This document shows, piece after piece, positions 31,424-39,464 of a stretch of 64,000 bases of DNA. The stretch lies in assembly GCA_964344135.1 (NCBI GenBank), contig CAYFMF010000003.1:1-64000 (forward strand), in the 5' to 3' direction. The notes beneath the pieces were generated by a model that did not search any database, had not been told where the DNA came from, and saw only the letters and a list, made by a program, of their open reading frames with translations. A program made the position numbers and the translations under genes. Source of the DNA: Thiopontia sp964344135 (GTDB taxonomy: Bacteria; Pseudomonadota; Gammaproteobacteria; GCF-002020875). Within the stretch, counting starts at the first letter, position 1. Each line of letters begins with the position of its first letter.

Positions 31424-33702
31424 TCGAGCTGACCAGAGCGTGGTTGTTCCGAGTTGCCACCCTGTTACTGCTCGCCTTTGGAGCCGGGGCCACCCATGCC
31501 GAGGAGGAGCTGGTTCCGGTCAGGCTGCAGCTGAACTGGTTCCACCAGTTTGAGTTTGCCGGCTTCTATGCGGCGCTGGAGCAGGGCTACTACCGTGATG
31601 CGGGGCTGGATGTAACGATCATCCCCGCCACCTTCACGACAGTTGCCGCCGATGAGCTGACCAGTGGAAATGCCGACTATGCGGTGGGCTACGCGGGCAC
31701 CATGCTGAAGAAGGCCGCCGGGCAGCCCATTGTCGCCCTCAAGTCCATCCTTCAGTACTCCCCCTACGCCCTGATGGTACGTGCCGACTCCGCAATCCAG
31801 CAACCCGCGGATCTGCGACACAAGCGAATCATGATGCCCCCCAACCCCAACGCCTCGGAACTGTTTGCGATGCTGCAGGAACATGGTATTAAGCCAAACC
31901 AGATTCTGCGCATGGACCACAGCCACAAGCTTGAGGATCTCATCTCAGGCAAGGCGGATGCCATCAGCATCTACACCACCAACGAGCCCTTCCGCCTCAG
32001 AGAGATGGGGTTTGAGCCACGCATCTTTGACCCCCGGGACAGCGGAGTGGACTTTTATGGTGACATTCTGATCACAACCGAACAGAAGATCCAGGAGCGC
32101 CCAGAGGAGGTACAGCGCTTTGCCGAGGCGACCATGATGGGATGGGAGTATGCATCCACCCACCCCACAGAGCTGATCCAGACCATTGTTGAGCACTACA
32201 ACGGAAAAGAACAGGGAGGGCTGGAAAAAAGTTTTGATGCACTCCAGTTTGAGGCGACCGAGATTATCAAAAGGGTCTCTCCCATTCTGATCGATATCGG
32301 CCATATGAGTCGCAAACGGTGGCAGAGGTCGCTGTTGACCTATCTGGATCAGGGGATGGTGAATCAGCGGTACCGGGACCCCGCTGAACAGGAGCGGTTA
32401 CTGGATGAGTTTCTCTACACCCCCCCGATCGCAATCACCCTGCCCCATCTGCTCACCCACTATCGCACCGAGGCCACCATTGTATCCGTGATACTTGTCA
32501 TCATCAGCGGGCTCATCCTCCTCTACCTTATTCAGTTGAGGAGGACGGTGGAGGCAACCCTCAACAAGGAGGAGTTCATGGCGAGAATGAGCCATGAGAT
32601 TCGAACCCCGATGAATGGCATCATGGGGGTGCTGGAGTTGCTGCGGCTGACCCCGCTCAACCGGGAACAGCAGGATCACCTCAATACCATGCAGAGCTCG
32701 GGGACAAGGCTGTTGACCATCATCAACGGGATTCTCGACCTCTCCAAGATTGAGGCGGGAAAGATCAACCTTGAATCAACCCCATTTGACCTCTTCCGGG
32801 TTCTGCAGGAGATTGACGACCTGATCTCCCCACTGGCTCACAACAAGGGGGTCAGACTCACACTGGCCAATGACCCCCAACTGCCACAGTGGGTGAAGGG
32901 AGACCCGACCCGCCTGCAGCAGATTCTGCTCAATCTGACCGGCAACGGAATCAAGTTTACCTCCCATGGTGGAGTGACTCTACACACTACACTGGTTGAG
33001 AGCAGTCAGGGGCAGGCCCTCATTGAGTTCACTGTCGAGGATAGCGGAATCGGCATCAGCGATGAGGCGCAACACCATATCTTTGAGCAGTTCACCCAGG
33101 CCAGCGCTGAGACGACCCGTCACCACGGTGGGACTGGACTGGGGCTGACCATCTCCCAGCAGCTGGTTCAGAAGATGGGCAGCACCATCGTGCTCTCCAG
33201 TACTCCGGGAGAGGGAAGCCGCTTCAGCTTCAGGCTCGATCTGGAGATCGCCACCCCACCGCAGGGGCCGGAGGAGAGTCGGTCCGCAAGAACTGCCCTG
33301 GATCCAGCACTGCTCCCCTGCGCTGTACTGCTGGTTGAGGACAATGAGACCAACCGGATTGTGGCCCAGAAACTGCTGGAACACATTGGCTGCGAGGTGG
33401 AGAATGCAGAGAATGGGGAGGTTGCCCTCAACCGGGTCGTCGGGCGCAACACCCCCTACGATCTGATCCTGATGGATCTGAACATGCCACTGATGGATGG
33501 GGTGGAGGCAGCCCGCCGTATCCGGGGGGGCGGAATCGAAACCCCCATTGTTGCACTGACCGCAGAGATCCAGTCCGATGGCAGGCGCTGCCATGAGGCG
33601 GGGATTGATGACCTGCTCTACAAGCCATTCTCCATGAGTGATCTCGTTGAGAAGATCAACCAGTGGGTCGGAGCTGAGAGCAAGCCCTCACAGAAACAAT
33701 AA
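31420..33702 (+). CDS. Hybrid sensor kinase with NMT1/THI5-type periplasmic sensor
   Basis: This 760-residue protein has a signal peptide or anchor (1-27). A periplasmic NMT1/SsuA-type binding domain spans about 30-300 (VRLQLNWFHQFEFAGFYAAL, GNADYAVGYAGTML, ISIYTTNEPF). One membrane helix lies near 350-370 (IVSVILVIISGLILLYLIQL), followed by HisKA (H392 in SHEIRTPMNG), HATPase (NLTGNGIKF, DSGIGIS, GGTGLGL) and a C-terminal receiver with D686 in ILMDLNMPLMDG. The fused solute-binding domain resembles those that bind pyrimidine, thiamine-precursor or sulfonate-type ligands, so it senses a small periplasmic molecule directly. The receiver suggests a phosphorelay, perhaps through the H-box protein next to it to the LuxR regulator. 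Confidence 0.93.
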   Translation: MIELTRAWLFRVATLLLLAFGAGATHAEEELVPVRLQLNWFHQFEFAGFYAALEQGYYRDAGLDVTIIPATFTTVAADELTSGNADYAVGYAGTMLKKAAGQPIVALKSILQYSPYALMVRADSAIQQPADLRHKRIMMPPNPNASELFAMLQEHGIKPNQILRMDHSHKLEDLISGKADAISIYTTNEPFRLREMGFEPRIFDPRDSGVDFYGDILITTEQKIQERPEEVQRFAEATMMGWEYASTHPTELIQTIVEHYNGKEQGGLEKSFDALQFEATEIIKRVSPILIDIGHMSRKRWQRSLLTYLDQGMVNQRYRDPAEQERLLDEFLYTPPIAITLPHLLTHYRTEATIVSVILVIISGLILLYLIQLRRTVEATLNKEEFMARMSHEIRTPMNGIMGVLELLRLTPLNREQQDHLNTMQSSGTRLLTIINGILDLSKIEAGKINLESTPFDLFRVLQEIDDLISPLAHNKGVRLTLANDPQLPQWVKGDPTRLQQILLNLTGNGIKFTSHGGVTLHTTLVESSQGQALIEFTVEDSGIGISDEAQHHIFEQFTQASAETTRHHGGTGLGLTISQQLVQKMGSTIVLSSTPGEGSRFSFRLDLEIATPPQGPEESRSARTALDPALLPCAVLLVEDNETNRIVAQKLLEHIGCEVENAENGEVALNRVVGRNTPYDLILMDLNMPLMDGVEAARRIRGGGIETPIVALTAEIQSDGRRCHEAGIDDLLYKPFSMSDLVEKINQWVGAESKPSQKQ

Positions 33703-33703
33703 A

Positions 33704-33719
33704 CCCCTCGAGAGAGGGG
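33704..33719 (-). terminator. Hairpin terminator of the second globule-type gene
   Basis: CCCCTC and GAGGGG form a 6-bp stem with a four-base loop. On the minus strand it is followed by the T-rich GTTTATTGTTT, so it can end the 33739-34290 transcript. It overlaps the end of the convergent kinase gene's untranslated region. Confidence 0.6.
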
Positions 33720-33738
33720 CCTATCAGGTATGGCGCGG

Positions 33739-34290
33739 TTATCTCCAGTAGGGAGGCGGTGCCATCATTGGCGGCATGGCCGGTGCAAATGGCGGCTGTC
33801 CACCACCCATCCCCATAGGGGCAGGTCCATAGGGGTAGGGAGCCGGACCATAACCATAAGGGGCCGGTGGAGCTCCATAGTATTGTGGAGCATAGTAGTT
33901 ATCCCCGTAGTAGCGGTTCTCTCCACGACTGCGGCCACGTCCCTTGTACTTCTTCTCTCCGCTTCCCCTGCCCTCGCCATGAGCCTCGCCCTTGAGCTTG
34001 GTGTCGAGATTGAGATCCCACTCCACATCGGTATTGAGGTCGCTCATTGCATCTCCCATCCCCATGCTGTCCATCATCGAATCGACGGCACCCCAGCCGT
34101 GCTCCCCACCAAACGGGCCACGCTTATCATTACTACCCCAGCCAAAGGGGGCCATGGGGTGGTCAGAACGGTCTCCCCAGTCACTCCAGCCATCCTGCAT
34201 ATCCCAATCTTTCGGGTTCCAGAAGGCCGAGGCACCGCTTGAGAGCGCCATTGCTGTTGCAGCCACAACGATTTTTACCATGTATTTCAT
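33739..34290 (-). CDS. Exported Gly/Tyr/Pro-rich protein of sulfur-globule type
   Basis: This 183-residue protein has a signal peptide (MKYMVKIVVAATAMALSSG, cleavage near ASA-FWNP). A Trp/Asp/Gly-rich N-terminal half (WNPKDWDMQDGWSDWGD) and a basic GRGRSRG spacer precede a Tyr/Pro/Gly-rich C-terminal tail with repeated YGP, PYGYGP and PAPMG units. Composition and export fit sulfur-globule envelope proteins. It differs in sequence from the 29031 protein but shares the architecture: signal, Trp-rich part and PYG repeats, in swapped order. The sensory genes lie between the two. Confidence 0.7.
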   Translation of the reverse strand: MKYMVKIVVAATAMALSSGASAFWNPKDWDMQDGWSDWGDRSDHPMAPFGWGSNDKRGPFGGEHGWGAVDSMMDSMGMGDAMSDLNTDVEWDLNLDTKLKGEAHGEGRGSGEKKYKGRGRSRGENRYYGDNYYAPQYYGAPPAPYGYGPAPYPYGPAPMGMGGGQPPFAPAMPPMMAPPPYWR

Positions 34291-34380
34291 AATTCAGACT
34301 CAAACCAGGGTTGGATTAATCAACCGTTTCAGTAAATGCTTTAATTGTACCCTCTTTTACCCCTTTAATCAAGCAATAAT

Positions 34381-34451
34381 GGGGGTCAGGTCTTTCATTT
34401 TGCATTGGTGGCAAGGTGGCCCACCAATGTAAAATGAAAGACCTGACCCCC
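34381..34451. repeat. Near-perfect 31-bp inverted repeat (MITE/REP-like)
   Basis: Left arm 34381-34411 begins GGGGGTCAGGTCTTTCATTT and right arm 34421-34451 is its reverse complement apart from one G/T wobble position, with a nine-base loop. Such GTCAGGTCTTTCATTTT-type palindromes occur in several proteobacterial genomes as dispersed elements near REP-associated transposases. No transposase gene is here, so it is a non-autonomous copy. It lies in the gap between a globule-type gene and a lipoprotein gene, downstream of the latter, where it may also act as a terminator-like hairpin. Confidence 0.75.
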
Positions 34452-34461
34452 CCCATAACAG

Positions 34462-35166
34462 TTATATCGGCAGCAGCACCATGCTGGCAAGGGAGTGTAC
34501 CACCCCCGTCAGCTGACGGTTGGTCTGGTCAGCAATCAGGATCGCAATCAGGTCCTGGTTTGCGGCCGCCCGGCTGATCTGGTTACTGACCTGCTGGCCG
34601 TTCTGCAGCAGCAGGGGTCTCCTTCCCTCCACCCCTGCCTGCTCAACCATCCTCAATGCGGTCTCGAAATTTCGGGCGGTATTGTAGATCTTCTGCGGGT
34701 CGAGCTGATCGAGCATATAGAGCTCAGTGGTGCCGTTATAGGAGCGCATGGTCATTGAGACCAGTGCTGCGGTAAAGAGCAGCACCCGATCCCCCTGGTA
34801 GCTCTCATCAAAGGCGAGATGGAGCAGGTTGTTGCCCCGTGCGCGCCCAAACTCCGGGAAGTTCCAGCGAATCCGTTGGCCGAAAACCCGCTTCACATTG
34901 GCCTCTATGGATGGGTATTGGGCCCGCTCCAGCTGCTGCGGATTGGCGGCGTAGAGCTCTGCCATCATCATCCGCAGTGACCTCAACACCTCACGCTGCC
35001 CCAGCTCGGCGGCACGGCTGAGGTCCGATTTTGCCAGCATGCGGACGTCGTAACTGCCGGCATCGGAGTGGATCTTCTTGTAGCGCTCAGGGTTGGTGAC
35101 ACAGCCACTCCCCATCAACAGGGTGGCAGCAAGGCAGAGGAGGACAGACAACCGCGAGCAACTCAT
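34462..35166 (-). CDS. Hypothetical lipoprotein of 234 residues
   Basis: This protein has a lipoprotein signal with the lipobox MGSGC (lipidated cysteine at about residue 22) and continues with a soluble, mostly helical region containing VLRSLRMMMAELYAANPQQL, RGNNLLHLAFDESYQGDRVLLFTAALVSMTM and a hydrophobic C-terminus (HSLASMVLLPI). I do not assign a family with certainty. The conserved-looking central LAFDESYQGDR segment suggests a bona fide gene. It is divergent from the glutathione transferase-like gene with 45 bases between starts. Confidence 0.75.
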   Translation of the reverse strand: MSCSRLSVLLCLAATLLMGSGCVTNPERYKKIHSDAGSYDVRMLAKSDLSRAAELGQREVLRSLRMMMAELYAANPQQLERAQYPSIEANVKRVFGQRIRWNFPEFGRARGNNLLHLAFDESYQGDRVLLFTAALVSMTMRSYNGTTELYMLDQLDPQKIYNTARNFETALRMVEQAGVEGRRPLLLQNGQQVSNQISRAAANQDLIAILIADQTNRQLTGVVHSLASMVLLPI

Positions 35167-35211
35167 TTACAATTCCGGAAGAACCATTAGTAAAAGGAGA
35201 GGATACCAAAT

Positions 35212-35868
35212 ATGAATCTCGAACTCGTCAGTTTCAAGCTCTGTCCCTATGTTCAGCGTGCGGTGATCGCACTCAAGGAGAAGGAGGTCCCCTACAGGAT
35301 CACCTATATCGACCTATCGGATCCACCACAGTGGTTCCTGGATATCTCGCCACTTGGAAAGGTTCCCCTGCTGCGGGTTGATGGCGAGGTGCTTTTTGAG
35401 TCCGCCGTGATCAGCGAGTTTATTGACGAGACCACCGAGGGGAGCCTCCACCCGCAGGATCCGCTGCAGCGTGCAAGGAATCGTGGATGGATTGAGTACT
35501 GCTCCTCCTGTCTTGAGGTGCTCTATACAATCAACACCACCACGGAACAAGAGTTATTTGATGAGGCGGTCGACACCATGCGGGGGCGGCTGACAAAGCT
35601 CGAGGCGGTTCTGGAGAGCACTCCCTTCTTCAATGGTGAACAGTTCTCACTGGTGGATGCCGCATTTGCCCCGCTCTTCATGCGCCTCGACCTCCTGGAG
35701 CAGAAGGCCGGAGTCACCACCTGTAGCGGCCTGTCCAGGGTCTGCAGCTGGCGCGATACCCTGCTGGCACGAGAGAGTGTTCAACACTCCGTGGTTGAGG
35801 AGTTCCCGATGATGTTCCAGGGGATGCTGAAGATGAAGGGGGGCATTGCCGGCTCTCTTGTTGAGTAA
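35212..35868 (+). CDS. Glutathione S-transferase family protein
   Basis: This 218-residue two-domain protein has the thioredoxin-like N-terminal domain with LVSFKLCPYVQRAVIALKEK (CPYV redox motif, residues 11-14), the cis-Pro turn GKVPLLRVDG and the glutathione-contacting ESAVISEFIDE. The helical C-terminal domain contains FSLVDAAFAPLFMRLDLLE. The CPYV motif suggests an Omega/Beta-type or thiol-transferase activity rather than classic conjugation. An AAAAGGAGAGG site precedes the ATG at 35212. Substrate unknown. Confidence 0.9.
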   Translation: MNLELVSFKLCPYVQRAVIALKEKEVPYRITYIDLSDPPQWFLDISPLGKVPLLRVDGEVLFESAVISEFIDETTEGSLHPQDPLQRARNRGWIEYCSSCLEVLYTINTTTEQELFDEAVDTMRGRLTKLEAVLESTPFFNGEQFSLVDAAFAPLFMRLDLLEQKAGVTTCSGLSRVCSWRDTLLARESVQHSVVEEFPMMFQGMLKMKGGIAGSLVE

Positions 35869-35880
35869 ACAATAATCGGC

Positions 35881-37917
35881 CTATTGGCCACTCTCCAACA
35901 GGCAAACAACACGGTGTGACCTGCTGAGGTTCCGGGATTCAGGAATCTCATGACTACACCGCTCCATCGCCTGTGGACAGCGCGGATGGAAGGGGCACCC
36001 CGATGGAGGGTGGATCGGTGACCCCTGATCCCCCTGCAGACGAATCACCTCACGCCGACTCTCCCGATCCACCGTGGGCACTGCCGAGAGCAGGGCCTGA
36101 GTGTAGGGGTGGCGTGGTGTGGTCATCACCTCATCAACCGTACCATACTCGACAATCCTGCCGAGATACATCACCGCAACCTCCTGGGCAAACCAGGAGA
36201 CCACAGAGAGGTTGTGGGTGATGAAGAGATAGGAGAGCTCCTGTTGCTTCTGCAGCTCGCGCAACAGGTTGAGGATCTGCGCCTGCACCGACACATCGAG
36301 CGCACTGGTCGGTTCATCGCAGATGATCAGTTTCGGGTTGACCGCCAGTGCACGGGCAATGGCGATGCGCTGACGCTGCCCCCCAGAGAACTCATGTGGA
36401 TAGCGGCGCGCCATCTCGGCAGTGAGCCCTACCTGCTCCAGCAGTGAGCCGATCTGCCGCTCCCGTTCCACGCCGCTGTATTGCCCCTCCAGCAGGGCAT
36501 CCATCCCCTCACCGATGATATCGGAAACCATCATCCGCGGATTCATTGAGGCGTAGGGATCCTGGAAGATCATCTGAAAGTTGGAGCGGAACGATCTCAG
36601 CGCCCTCCCCCGCAGGGAGTCAAGATCGGTTCCGTCCAGGGAGATGGAGCCCGCCGTCGGCTCCAGTAGACGCAGGATCGACTTGCCCACCGTGGTCTTG
36701 CCACAGCCGGACTCCCCAACCAGTGCCACGGTCTGACCGCGATTGACTGCAAGATCGACCCCATCCACAGCCCGCACCGCCCCCACGGTACGGTGAAAGA
36801 ACCCCTTCCTGACCGGGAAGTGGACCTTGAGCCCCTCCACGTTCAACAGGGAACCCCCTCTCCCCTCCCCGACCGGTTCAACCGGTTGTTCAACGGGAGA
36901 GGGTGATTCAGCTGTTGGCTGCGCAAGGGTGGCACCCCCCTCACCACCACCAAAGAGGTGGCAGCGCACCCCCTGTCCCTGGCCCAGTGAGGACCATTGA
37001 GGTGCAGACTCCCCACAGATCGCCCAGCCATGGTCACAGCGGTTGCGAAAGGTGCAACCCTGGAATTGCTCGGTCAATGGGGGGACGGTGCCGTGCAGCA
37101 CCGAGAGCGGCCTGTGCCGCTTTCCGGCATCCGGCAGGGCGTCAAACAGACGCCGGGTATAGGGGTGCGCGGGGTTGGCAAAGAAGGGTTCCCGTGGTGC
37201 CTGCTCGATCAGCTGGCCGGCATACATCACCGCAACCCGATCGGCCATCTCCGCCACCACCCCCAGATCGTGGGTGATCAGCAGGATCGCCATCCCCCGC
37301 TCCTGCTGCAGGCGCCGCAGCAGGTCGAGAATCTGGGCCTGAATGGTGACATCCAGTGCCGTGGTTGGTTCATCGGCGATCAGCAGATCCGGCTCTCCGG
37401 CCAGGGCGATGGCAATCATCACCCGCTGCTTCATCCCACCCGAGAGCTGGTGCGGATAGTGATCAATCCGCTGCCCGGAATCGGGAAGCCCTACATCCTC
37501 CAGCAGCTCGATGACACGCTGGCGCTGTGCCCTGGCACCGCTCCCGGCATGGTTCCGCAACACCTCTCCCACCTGATCACCAACCGTCAGTACCGGGTTG
37601 AGCGAGGTCATCGGCTCCTGGAAGATCATCGCAACCCGTCCACCACGAATCTGGCGCATCTCTCGCTCCGGGAGATCCAGCAGGCTCTCCCCCTCCAGCG
37701 CCACCTCGCCACTCACCCGCTCAAGGGCCACCTCCGGGAGCAGCTGCATGATCGAGAGTGCGGTGATGGACTTTCCGCAGCCCGACTCCCCCAGCAGCGC
37801 AAAGGTCTCCCCCTTGCGGATCTCCAGTGAGATCTCGTCCACCGCGCGCACCACCCCCTGACGGGTGGAGAACCAGGTCTGGAGATTGGAAACCTTGAGC
37901 AGTGGGGCGAAACTCAT
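35881..37917 (-). CDS. yejF: Peptide ABC transporter, double ATP-binding protein (YejF type)
   Basis: This 678-residue fusion of two ABC ATPases powers peptide uptake. Domain 1 (about 5-330) has Walker A GESGCGKSITAL, signature LSGGMKQRV and Walker B LLIADEPTTALDV. Domain 2 (about 360-678) has GESGCGKTTVGKS, FSGGQRQRI and LIICDEPTSALDV. Each ends in the oligopeptide-transporter C-terminal motif with cysteines (CTFRNRCDHGWAIC; CPFHPRCPQAMERC) that may bind a cluster. It is the last gene of a yejABEF-type operon; its start overlaps the permease stop by four bases. Confidence 0.95.
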   Translation of the reverse strand: MSFAPLLKVSNLQTWFSTRQGVVRAVDEISLEIRKGETFALLGESGCGKSITALSIMQLLPEVALERVSGEVALEGESLLDLPEREMRQIRGGRVAMIFQEPMTSLNPVLTVGDQVGEVLRNHAGSGARAQRQRVIELLEDVGLPDSGQRIDHYPHQLSGGMKQRVMIAIALAGEPDLLIADEPTTALDVTIQAQILDLLRRLQQERGMAILLITHDLGVVAEMADRVAVMYAGQLIEQAPREPFFANPAHPYTRRLFDALPDAGKRHRPLSVLHGTVPPLTEQFQGCTFRNRCDHGWAICGESAPQWSSLGQGQGVRCHLFGGGEGGATLAQPTAESPSPVEQPVEPVGEGRGGSLLNVEGLKVHFPVRKGFFHRTVGAVRAVDGVDLAVNRGQTVALVGESGCGKTTVGKSILRLLEPTAGSISLDGTDLDSLRGRALRSFRSNFQMIFQDPYASMNPRMMVSDIIGEGMDALLEGQYSGVERERQIGSLLEQVGLTAEMARRYPHEFSGGQRQRIAIARALAVNPKLIICDEPTSALDVSVQAQILNLLRELQKQQELSYLFITHNLSVVSWFAQEVAVMYLGRIVEYGTVDEVMTTPRHPYTQALLSAVPTVDRESRREVIRLQGDQGSPIHPPSGCPFHPRCPQAMERCSHEIPESRNLSRSHRVVCLLESGQ

Positions 37918-39356
37918 TTTCTGCCTCGCTGCATCCGTGGATCGAAGGCCTCACGCACCACATCGGAGAAGAGGTTGGCCGCCAGCACCAGGGTAAACAT
38001 GAAGAGGAAGGAGGCCAGCAGGGTCCACCAGACCACCGGCTCGCGTGCCATCTCCAGACGTGCACCGTTGATCATGTTGCCCCAGCTGTGCATGGTGGGG
38101 TCCACCCCGACCCCTACATAGGAGAGGACTGCCTCGGCCAGCACCAGCCCGCTGAAGTCGAGCACCACGGAGATCAGCACCACATGGAGCACATTGGGGA
38201 GGATGTGGCGGGTGATGATGCGCAGATTCCGCACCCCGAAGGCGTGGGCCGCGGTGATGTAGTCCATCTCCCGCAGCTTCAGGGTCTCGCCACGCAACAG
38301 CCGGCAGAGACCGGTCCAGCTGGTGACCCCGAGAATGATACAGAGAAAGAGCAGCCGCAGATCGGCCCGCTCCTCGGTGGTCTCAAACAGTGCCGCATTG
38401 CTGTCGATATAGACCTGAATCATCAGGATGGCCGCCGCAATCAGCAGCACCCCGGGGATGGAGTTGAGGGTGGTGTAGGTGTACTGGATCAGATCATCGA
38501 TCCAGCCACGGAAGAATCCGGCCATGATCCCGAGCAGAATGGCGAAGGGGAGCATGATCAGGGTGGTCAGGGTCCCTATCACCAGACCGGTACGGATACT
38601 CTTGACCGCCTGATAGAAGACATCCTGACCCACCTTGTCGGTACCCAGAATATGGTATTTGACCCCAATCTGGATCGCCACCATCACCAACATGGAGGTA
38701 ATAAAAGTGACCAACAGAATGGTTCTCCACGGGGTTGGGGTCCGCCCCTGGACCACCGCACCGGCCCAGCGCAGCCGGGAGCCCTCTCCCCTTCGCCTGC
38801 CGACCCAGAGCATCAACAGCAGTGCAATCGTGAGCCAGAGCAGAACCCCCTTCCCCACCCCCTGCAGGGTGTTCTCCGCCAGATCTGCCCCGCGCTGCCC
38901 CGGATCATCGAGATGGGCACCACCAAACCGGAGGCGCGGAAAGTCACGCCGGATCTCACCCGATGGGCTCTCCACCATCTCGCGCACATAGAGCTCGGTT
39001 GCCAGCGGTGCAGAGTAGCTCTTCTCACTGTCACGACGCAGCCCGCCCACCATCCAGTCGAGCACGGTACGCGCCTCCACCGCATAGTGGACCTCCTCCC
39101 CCGGCTCGCTCTGTTCCAGCGCCGGCCGGTAGTGGATGGAGTCGAGCAGACCAATCACCACATAGACCAGTAGTACCACCAGGGAACCCATCGCCAGCCG
39201 GCTTCGGGCCACCCGGTACCACGGCTCCAGCAGATGGGGACGACGACGGGTATAGGAGACCCCAAAGAGAATCACCGCCACCAGCAACCAGATCAGCAGA
39301 TCGGTCCAGAGCAGCAGCGGCTTGGCTCCGACAGATGCATACAGTGCATCAAGCAT
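37914..39356 (-). CDS. yejE: Peptide ABC transporter permease (YejE type)
   Basis: This is an inner-membrane permease of the DppC/OppC class with the EAA loop LRGETLKLREMDYITAAHAFGVRNLRIITRHILPN and the HSWGNMINGARLEMA tail segment. At 480 residues it is longer than E. coli YejE (about 340). The N-terminal 200 residues hold an early helix pair (LLIWLLVAVILFGVSY, LAMGSLVVLLVYVVIGLLDS), a soluble domain and a third helix before the standard permease core, which begins near WRTILLVTFITSMLVMVAIQIG. The extension is typical of some YejE-like proteins. An inverted repeat separates it from yejB. Confidence 0.92.
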   Translation of the reverse strand: MLDALYASVGAKPLLLWTDLLIWLLVAVILFGVSYTRRRPHLLEPWYRVARSRLAMGSLVVLLVYVVIGLLDSIHYRPALEQSEPGEEVHYAVEARTVLDWMVGGLRRDSEKSYSAPLATELYVREMVESPSGEIRRDFPRLRFGGAHLDDPGQRGADLAENTLQGVGKGVLLWLTIALLLMLWVGRRRGEGSRLRWAGAVVQGRTPTPWRTILLVTFITSMLVMVAIQIGVKYHILGTDKVGQDVFYQAVKSIRTGLVIGTLTTLIMLPFAILLGIMAGFFRGWIDDLIQYTYTTLNSIPGVLLIAAAILMIQVYIDSNAALFETTEERADLRLLFLCIILGVTSWTGLCRLLRGETLKLREMDYITAAHAFGVRNLRIITRHILPNVLHVVLISVVLDFSGLVLAEAVLSYVGVGVDPTMHSWGNMINGARLEMAREPVVWWTLLASFLFMFTLVLAANLFSDVVREAFDPRMQRGRK

Positions 39357-39376
39357 TGTGCCACTCCTCTCTTAAC

Positions 39377-39452
39377 CTCGCGCAAAGAGGCCAAGGCGCA
39401 AAGGAGAGCGCAATAGAGTTGTTAACTTTGCACCTTGGCCTCTTTGCGCGAG
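39377..39452. repeat. 27-bp inverted repeat of the GCGCAAAGG type
   Basis: The arms at 39377-39403 (beginning CTCGCGCAAAGAGGCCAAGG) and 39426-39452 are reverse complements with one mismatch and a 22-base loop. Sequences of the form CGCGCAAAGGCGCAAAG recur as dispersed palindromes in many bacterial genomes. This one interrupts the yejB-yejE junction of an otherwise tight operon and would form a strong RNA hairpin, possibly reducing downstream expression. Confidence 0.75.
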
Positions 39453-39464
39453 ATAGCTGTTTCC

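Noticed and set aside
34381..34451. CRISPR repeat
   Set aside because: It is a single inverted repeat with no spacer array and no cas genes in the window.
37902..39173. Plus-strand frame of 423 codons opposite the yejE gene
   Set aside because: Its product is rich in His, Gln, Pro and Asp, typical of an antisense shadow; the opposite strand encodes a clear permease.
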